Shown piece by piece: positions 34,288 through 39,303 of a stretch of DNA of 39,303 bases; position 1 is the stretch's first letter; each line of letters begins with the position of its first letter. The DNA is from Alkalibacter mobilis. Lineage in GTDB: Bacteria; Bacillota; Clostridia; Eubacteriales; Alkalibacteraceae. The stretch is from assembly GCF_015594845.1 (NCBI RefSeq), contig NZ_JADNRK010000019.1, forward strand, positions 1 through 39,303, read 5' to 3'. The translations under genes and the position numbers were made by a program. The notes below the pieces were generated by a model that did no database searches, was not told the DNA's origin, and saw nothing but the letters and a program-made list of their open reading frames with translations.

Positions 34288-34364
34288 GTGCCCGTAGCTC
34301 AGCTGGATAGAGTGCTTGACTACGAATCAAGAGGTCGGGGGTTCGAATCCCTTCGGGCACGCCA
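34288..34364 (+). tRNA. tRNA-Arg (anticodon ACG)
   Basis: GTGCCCG pairs with CGGGCAC, followed by discriminator G and encoded CCA. The anticodon stem-loop CTTGA-CTACGAA-TCAAG carries ACG, which is modified to ICG and reads CGU/CGC/CGA. The T loop is TTCGAAT. tRNA-Arg genes are frequent integration sites, and the sequence after this one changes character. Confidence 0.96.
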
Positions 34365-34375
34365 TTAGACTACGT

Positions 34376-34404
34376 ATCAGGACTTTTCGGAGTCCTGATT
34401 TTTT
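34376..34404 (+). terminator. terminator after tRNA-Arg
   Basis: ATCAGGACT and AGTCCTGAT pair perfectly over 9 bp with a TTTCGG loop, then TTTTT. Confidence 0.9.
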
Positions 34405-34810
34405 ATGCAATTAGCCACTTATTAGCCATGGAAATATATGTTAATTGTTTTGTGACCACTTATCTCCACCAGGGAATAGTTCTTATCAAAGGGTAATTTG
34501 GAGCTGAAAGATGCCATCAAAAATATTTATTGAAATATGGGTTTGCTCTTAACGATTTGGCTATAATATAAATGTGGATCCGTGTTGCTCGGGTGTTTTT
34601 AACTTAGGAAAATTAATTTATAAAGGTTATTTTTATTTGAGGTTGTGTAATTTAGCCCGGATTAATTTTCGTCATTAGTTTTACGTTCGGTTGAACGGGT
34701 ATAAATTCAATGAATTTTATAAATAGTTCCGACTATTGTTCAAGTGATAACATTACTGATCTACCTCTTCACTTATTGATCTCAAAATCTACTTCTATGA
34801 ACACTTCTAA
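34405..34810. other. non-coding AT-rich stretch after tRNA-Arg
   Basis: No gene with a start, ribosome binding site and sensible length is seen on either strand. A short direct repeat TTAGCCA occurs at 34411-34417 and 34422-34428, 11 bases apart, right behind the tRNA terminator. A TATAAT occurs at 34562-34567 without a well-spaced -35. No att-site duplicate of the tRNA 3' end was found in the rest of the window. Confidence 0.5.
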
Positions 34811-35083
34811 ACTTATCTTAAACTAATCCAAAATCTAGAAACAAAGCACAGAGAAATCAGATTAATTGGTCAGGGATATACAAGAGATGTTGCTTGTAGT
34901 TTATTTTTTCTTAATAGTAATCTTGCTAAGAAATGGAAAGATATGTTTGTTTATTGCAGGGGGAATGCCCATGATTTCCATGTTGACTTATTAAGACTTA
35001 AAAAAGATGAATATGAAATTAACGGGGTATACAAATACTTTTTCAGGTGGTTGTTTTTTTGTTTTGACAGATTTGTAGTATAA
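34811..35083 (+). pseudogene. possible coding remnant without a start codon
   Basis: An open frame of 90 codons runs from just after a stop at 34808 to TAA at 35081. It reads like protein in places (KHREIRLIGQGYTRD, then LAKKWKDMFVYCRGNAHDF). There is no ATG, GTG or TTG start in its first half; the first ATG is at 34943 and has no ribosome binding site. I do not recognise a family. It may be the tail of a gene cut off during a rearrangement, or simply chance openness in AT-rich DNA. Confidence 0.3.
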
Positions 35084-35092
35084 AGCTATGTA
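35064..35092 (+). promoter_or_regulatory. promoter for the GLUG/MBG surface protein
   Basis: TTGACA (35064-35069) and TATGTA (35087-35092) are spaced 17 bases apart. The start of transcription would be about 50 bases before the ATG at 35150. Confidence 0.7.
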
Positions 35093-35149
35093 TGAAAATA
35101 TAATTTGCTTGTTTAAAAAGAATGGGGTTTCTGGGAGGGAGAGGTTATT

Positions 35150-38100
35150 ATGGAGAAAAGAAGTTCTTTTTCACCAAAAATAGTTTTCATGGTATTTATA
35201 ATTTCACTTGTTGTTATGGGTATCAACTCTACACAGGTGTTTGCATTTAGTGGAGAAGGAGCAGGGACTGAAGTTGATCCTTACAGGATAAAAACAGCGG
35301 TACAACTCGATGAAGTGAGAAATGATCTTGACGCTTATTACGAGCTTGGTAATGATATTGACTTGTCGGAATATCTAAAAGCGAATTATCCGTTTAACGG
35401 CTGGATACCGATTGGATCGGAAAGTGACCCATTTACAGGTTCTTTTGATGGAAAAGAATATATGATAGAGGGTATATTCATTGATAATTATCTAGACTAT
35501 GTTGGATTTTTTGGATATGTTTCAGATGGCGGTGAATATGGTCGCGGTACAATCAAAAATTTGGGTATTGAAATAAATGAATTTGAACACATCAAAGGTT
35601 CTAAAGATGTAGATGTCTATAACGAAATTTATATAGGATTACTAGCGGGATATAATTCCAATGGAACTATTATAAATTGCTATAGTATAGGAACGGTAAC
35701 AGGAGATGGATTTACTGTGAAGGAAGGAGGGTTGGTTGGATATAATAGCGGTATTATTGAACATTGCTACAGTAATGGACTGGTGACGGGATCTGGATTT
35801 AGCGTTAATTTAGGAGGATTGGTAGGTTATAATGTTGGGAATATACTGCACTGCTATAGTAGTAGTCAAACCATTTTTGAAACGTATCGAGCTAATTCAG
35901 ATATTATGTCCATAGGAGGATTAGTCGGTACAAACCTTAATGGAACTATCATAGATTGCTATAGCAGCGGAATTGTTAAGGGTGATTCTGAAGGTGTGCG
36001 TCTGGGCGGTTTAGTCGGCAGTAATGATAGAGGCACCATAGAAAACTGTTTTAGTACTAGCGCAGTAACTGGTTCAGGTTATTATGTAGAAGTAGCTGGT
36101 TTAAGCGCATGCAACTGGCAGGGGGATATAAAAAATTCTTATAGTTCTGGAACTCTGAGCAGTTCTGGTGATTCTCATTTTGTTCTCGTTGGAGGGTTGG
36201 TTGCATACAATATTGGAAATATTACAAATTCCTACAGCGAAAGCGATTGTACCGGTTCTGGTAGCTATCTATATATAGGTGGGCTAGTGGCCAGGAACGA
36301 ATCAGACTCTGCTGTGATTACAAATTGCTACAGTATTGGAGCGGTGACCGGGTCTTCGCCAATCGAATTATATGAAGGGGGTTTTATGGGGCAGAACTGG
36401 CTGGGAACTCTAATAAATTGTTATTATGACCAAAACACATCTGGGTGTAGTGATACTGGTAAAGGAGAGCCTAGGACAACAGAGGAAATGATGCAACAGG
36501 ACACATTTAAATATTGGGACTTTACGAATGTCTGGGGAATTATTGAAGATGCTACTTATCCGTACCTGCGCGCATTCCAGACAGTTTCAGATCAAACCAT
36601 TACAGTTATACAGGCACCGCCAACAAATGCAACCTTTGGCGATACTTTTGTTGTAAGGGCGACAGCAAGTTCCGAACTTTCAGTTGCTATAGAGGCTGAA
36701 GCGGGTTGTGAAATTATACTTGGTGAAAGTGGAGAAGGTTATGCTACTGTTCGCATGATCAGCGGAACGACTGCCGGAATCATCCATTTTAAACAAGCTG
36801 GCAATGAAAATTATAATTCTGCTACAGAAATAAGCTTTATGGTAAGTGCCCAGAAAGCAGATGCAACAATCGAAGTCCATGGAACAACAGTAACCTATGA
36901 CGGTCACGAATATGGAGCGACTGGTACAGCTATGGGAGTGGACGGAGAGGACTTAAATGTATTACTGGATCTTGGAGCAACGTTTACCGACGTAAGAGGT
37001 GGAACGGCCAATTGGAGTTTCACCGATCCCAATGGCAACTACAATTATACCTTAGGTTCAGTAGAGATAGTGATTGAAAAGAAGGAGATTCAAGTTATAG
37101 CTGATGATAAGACATCCCAGTACAGTGATCCTCTTAAAGAGTTAACATATCACATGATCGGTTTTGTTGAAGGAGAAGATGAAAACCTAGTGAGTGGATT
37201 ACCAGCGACTTTGAAAACAACAGCGACATCATCAAGTCTGCAGGGGGTATATCCGATAACGGTAAGTGTAGAAGCATTGTCGGCTGACAATTACTTATTC
37301 GTGGGAGTTGAGGGCAAGTATACCATCACCCATGAAACACTATACGTAAAATATGGTGGAGATATATTTAAGTGGGTCAACCAAGATAAAGTATATGGAA
37401 ACGAAGATGACATGACATTCATTAATTTAAAAGGAATTCTTACACAAGATAATGACGGTTGCTCGGGAGAGCTAATTGGTTTAAAATTTGTATTTAAACT
37501 TGAAAGCTTGTCTGATAATGATGGTTTCGCTTTTGAAAGTACCGTCAAGTCGAACGGTGCAATTGAAATTACTTCGGATGCTGTTATTCCTGTCGGGTTG
37601 TACGAAATCACTGTTGAAATTCAAGACAATCAATATTATACCTCAGCTGTTGATACCAAAGCAGTTGTGGTAGCTGACAGCGGAAATAGAGACAGTCGTG
37701 TCGAGGGAAGTGGATCTATAGTTGATTGCGAGTCTGACTTTGGATTTATTGTCAATTATGGAGAGAATAAGAATGCGACACCTACCGGAAGTTTCTTCAT
37801 GAGCTATGAAACGGAAGAAAAGGGTGTTGTGTATAAATATGTCATCAAGAATAATTCCTGGTCTAGGAGTGGGTTATATTTTATTAGCGATGTGGGAGCC
37901 TATTTCGAATCTAAATCCACTGTAAAGAAGTTTAACATGGCAACTGGCGAAAATGTTTACACAACAGGAAATTCTACATTTGCTGTACAAGTTGTAGATG
38001 GTGACATTGAGAGTAATGAGGGTGATTCAGTTTCTGTCAATGTATTTAATGGTAAATCGGTGGTTTTTGAATTAGGGTCGTTGGAGAGCAAAGATTCTGT

Positions 38101-38152
38101 ATATGATGGTCTGAATATTGAAAGTGGTGGGAATATTTTGGTGGTTTATTAG
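35150..38152 (+). CDS. large secreted GLUG-repeat and MBG-domain surface protein
   Basis: 1000 residues. A signal sequence (about residues 1-32, KIVFMVFIISLVVMGINSTQ and on) is followed by an N-terminal segment of the YRIKTAVQLDEVRNDLDAYY / YELGNDIDLS type. Then come about eight GLUG repeats (about 160-430) of the form GGLVGYNxGxIxxCYSxGxV. After these are two MBG/YDG-like domains (about 575-650 and 650-730; EVHGTTVTYDGHEYGATGTA and EIQVIADDKTSQYSDPLKEL), and a C-terminal region of about 270 residues that I cannot assign. No LPXTG or S-layer-homology motif is seen, so anchoring is unclear. Likely an adhesin or matrix protein. GGGAGGGAGAGG precedes the ATG. Confidence 0.9.
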   Translation: MEKRSSFSPKIVFMVFIISLVVMGINSTQVFAFSGEGAGTEVDPYRIKTAVQLDEVRNDLDAYYELGNDIDLSEYLKANYPFNGWIPIGSESDPFTGSFDGKEYMIEGIFIDNYLDYVGFFGYVSDGGEYGRGTIKNLGIEINEFEHIKGSKDVDVYNEIYIGLLAGYNSNGTIINCYSIGTVTGDGFTVKEGGLVGYNSGIIEHCYSNGLVTGSGFSVNLGGLVGYNVGNILHCYSSSQTIFETYRANSDIMSIGGLVGTNLNGTIIDCYSSGIVKGDSEGVRLGGLVGSNDRGTIENCFSTSAVTGSGYYVEVAGLSACNWQGDIKNSYSSGTLSSSGDSHFVLVGGLVAYNIGNITNSYSESDCTGSGSYLYIGGLVARNESDSAVITNCYSIGAVTGSSPIELYEGGFMGQNWLGTLINCYYDQNTSGCSDTGKGEPRTTEEMMQQDTFKYWDFTNVWGIIEDATYPYLRAFQTVSDQTITVIQAPPTNATFGDTFVVRATASSELSVAIEAEAGCEIILGESGEGYATVRMISGTTAGIIHFKQAGNENYNSATEISFMVSAQKADATIEVHGTTVTYDGHEYGATGTAMGVDGEDLNVLLDLGATFTDVRGGTANWSFTDPNGNYNYTLGSVEIVIEKKEIQVIADDKTSQYSDPLKELTYHMIGFVEGEDENLVSGLPATLKTTATSSSLQGVYPITVSVEALSADNYLFVGVEGKYTITHETLYVKYGGDIFKWVNQDKVYGNEDDMTFINLKGILTQDNDGCSGELIGLKFVFKLESLSDNDGFAFESTVKSNGAIEITSDAVIPVGLYEITVEIQDNQYYTSAVDTKAVVVADSGNRDSRVEGSGSIVDCESDFGFIVNYGENKNATPTGSFFMSYETEEKGVVYKYVIKNNSWSRSGLYFISDVGAYFESKSTVKKFNMATGENVYTTGNSTFAVQVVDGDIESNEGDSVSVNVFNGKSVVFELGSLESKDSVYDGLNIESGGNILVVY

Positions 38153-38180
38153 GATGTATATTTAGATAAAGGTGAATAAT

Positions 38181-38369
38181 ATGGAAACTGTGTTTATTAC
38201 TTTATTTTTTATTATAATCTTTTTATTAGTATTCATTTATCTCGACATGGTATTAGACGATTTTTTGGGAATTGATTCTTATAAAATCGTTCCAGTAATA
38301 TTAGTATGCTTTTTTTTAATTCTAATTTTTGTATTTTTGTTTTTGGGTTATATGATATTTAAATACTGA
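38181..38369 (+). CDS. small two-helix membrane protein
   Basis: About 62 residues, mostly two hydrophobic helices (about 4-24 and 37-60) with a short acidic loop (DMVLDDFLGIDSYK). AAAGGTGA precedes ATG 38181; GTG 38172 overlaps that site. It begins 28 bases after the GLUG protein gene in the same direction and may be co-transcribed with it. No family recognised. Confidence 0.55.
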   Translation: METVFITLFFIIIFLLVFIYLDMVLDDFLGIDSYKIVPVILVCFFLILIFVFLFLGYMIFKY

Positions 38370-38689
38370 CGTAAATAAAATAGTCTGTTCATCGCAAATT
38401 GAACCGAAATCCAAATGTTGGACAGTTTAAAGAAAGACCTCTAACTATCCAACAAGTTATACCTGTATAATTTAAAGTGATCATTTTTTAATCAGCATTG
38501 AGATTTTTCGAGGTTTTAGCGACAAATTAATGTTCCGATTAAGATTCCCAATTAATTTGGGAAGTTCACGGGTTGATAATCAACCTCATCATTCAAATTT
38601 ACGAAAAATTTTTATCATATTTGCACTCCTATATTCTGCCTAAATATTTTTCCGTCATAGAAGTTGCATAATTCTGATACATGAAGGGT
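38370..38689. other. intergenic stretch with small inverted repeats
   Basis: No gene is seen. Hairpin-forming sequences include TTGGACAGTT with AACTATCCAA (38420s to 38450s, one mismatch), TTCCCAA/TTGGGAA (38545-38563) and the palindrome GGTTGATAATCAACC (38571-38585). These lie between convergent small genes, and one or more could end transcription, although none has a long T-tract. Confidence 0.5.
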
Positions 38690-38884
38690 TTAATTCTTAG
38701 ATTTGTCAGCTTGATTTTTTATTAATCCAAGAATACCCACTATCGTAGCTGGAATCATATAGCTGCTTAAAGTGGTGAACAAACGCATGTATTGCGGGTT
38801 GAAGGCAGAATATACCAACACTGCAAATAAGATGCTTTGAGTTAAAGCTATGCTTATAAGAAAGCGTTTAACTTGCTTTGTCAT
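38690..38884 (-). CDS. small two-helix membrane protein
   Basis: 64 residues. Two hydrophobic helices (about 8-26 and 37-54) are joined by a short polar loop (NPQYMRLFTT), with a basic start and a charged end (KNQADKSKN). GGAAAGGGA lies 5 bases before the ATG, supporting real translation. Unrelated in sequence to the small membrane protein at 38181. No family recognised. Confidence 0.55.
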   Translation of the reverse strand: MTKQVKRFLISIALTQSILFAVLVYSAFNPQYMRLFTTLSSYMIPATIVGILGLIKNQADKSKN

Positions 38885-39172
38885 GTTTATCCCTTTCCTT
38901 TCTTAAACAGAATAATTTTTTTTATGTCGCATCATCCATAGTTCGAGCGTTAAAGTGACAATTGAGCCTTAAAGCAAATCAGCTAGCATATATTTTTATG
39001 GCCAAAGATGTGCTCTTTCTTATTTTCTTAAATCTTTAATTTATATAAAGAGATTTCTCCAAATTATGATTTCAAAATACATCATATGATTGTTGATTTT
39101 GCCTCAGGCTGATAAATTAATAAAAAAATTGTTAAAGAATATATATTAAGATTTAGAGATGAAAACTGGTTA
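38885..39172. other. AT-rich non-coding stretch
   Basis: Only short frames with no convincing ribosome binding sites are present on either strand. Nothing recognisable is seen. The stretch ends at the insertion-sequence terminus that follows. Confidence 0.5.
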
Positions 39173-39303
39173 GGATAGTCAAGTCCGAAAAAGTGTGTAA
39201 ATTCCCTCGGTTAGTTTTTTAAGCAGCAACAGTGGTATTTTTGGCCAATCGATGTTGATGGTATTCTTCCATATCAAGATATCGCTTACCCGTTGTCCAT
39301 TTC
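39173..39303 (-). mobile_element. IS256-like insertion-sequence end with transposase C-terminus
   Basis: AAGTCCG, six bases, then TGTGTAAA (39181-39201) matches the layout of the IS256 terminal repeat (AAGTCCG-N6-TGTGTAAA type). On the minus strand, reading toward this terminus, an open frame enters from beyond the window and stops at TAA 39221-39219. The 27 visible residues begin KWTTGKRYLDMEEYHQH. KWT occurs in the tail of IS256-family transposases, but the rest is too short and too diverged to assign. The element continues to the right of the window. Confidence 0.55.

Noticed and set aside
1-39303. CRISPR array or known phage-defence system
   Set aside because: No regularly spaced direct repeats with unique spacers and no cas, toxin-antitoxin or restriction genes were found in the window.

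Overview
The window reads as chromosomal DNA of a low-GC Gram-positive anaerobe-type bacterium (Bacillota, most likely class Clostridia). Supporting signs are strong Shine-Dalgarno sites, TTG and GTG starts, a T-box leader before proS, a c-di-GMP-I (GEMM) riboswitch, a BirA-type biotin operator, a NiaR repressor, KtrAB, a UPF0182 membrane protein and the 479-residue type of ProS. No outer-membrane export genes are seen. I cannot fix the genus.

Layout. (1) 1-5620: the 3' end of a 5S rRNA with its terminator, a short run of degenerate intergenic repeats, then an apparent operon comFB-like / niaR / UPF0182 / serS, followed by two tRNA-Ser genes. (2) 5632-10511: a minus-strand potassium block (small membrane protein, ktrB, ktrA, a KdpD-like kinase without the KdpD sensor half, and a KdpE-like regulator). 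It is bounded on both sides by related palindromic repeats. (3) 10629-26793: a plus-strand, tightly packed Wzx/Wzy-type exopolysaccharide or capsule locus. It has VanZ-like, LicD, ChbG-like deacetylase, cytidylyltransferase, initiating sugar-phosphate transferase, three glycosyltransferases, two further deacetylase-like proteins, a FemAB/GNAT-like transferase, a polymerase, a second cytidylyltransferase plus LicD pair, a flippase, a chain-length protein and a BY-kinase-like ATPase. (4) 26894-31242: a promoter and c-di-GMP-I riboswitch leading into two paralogous secreted beta-helix proteins (one with a long Thr-rich linker, one a lipoprotein), then an LCP-family ligase. (5) 31210-34405: bioY with promoter and operator, T-box-proS, xpt, tRNA-Arg. 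(6) 34405-39303: a sparse AT-rich stretch with a 1000-residue GLUG/MBG surface protein, two tiny membrane proteins, a possible gene remnant, and an IS256-like insertion-sequence end running off the window.

How the parts fit. Regions 3 and 4 look like one cell-surface programme: build a phospho-alcohol-decorated and deacetylated polymer, export and polymerise it by the Wzx/Wzy route under Wzz/CpsD control, attach it to the wall through LCP, and make two polymer-active or polymer-binding beta-helix proteins whose expression answers to c-di-GMP. This c-di-GMP-linked surface-glycan module is the best candidate for an undescribed system here. The potassium block with a rewired Kdp-type sensor, framed by inverted repeats, is the second.
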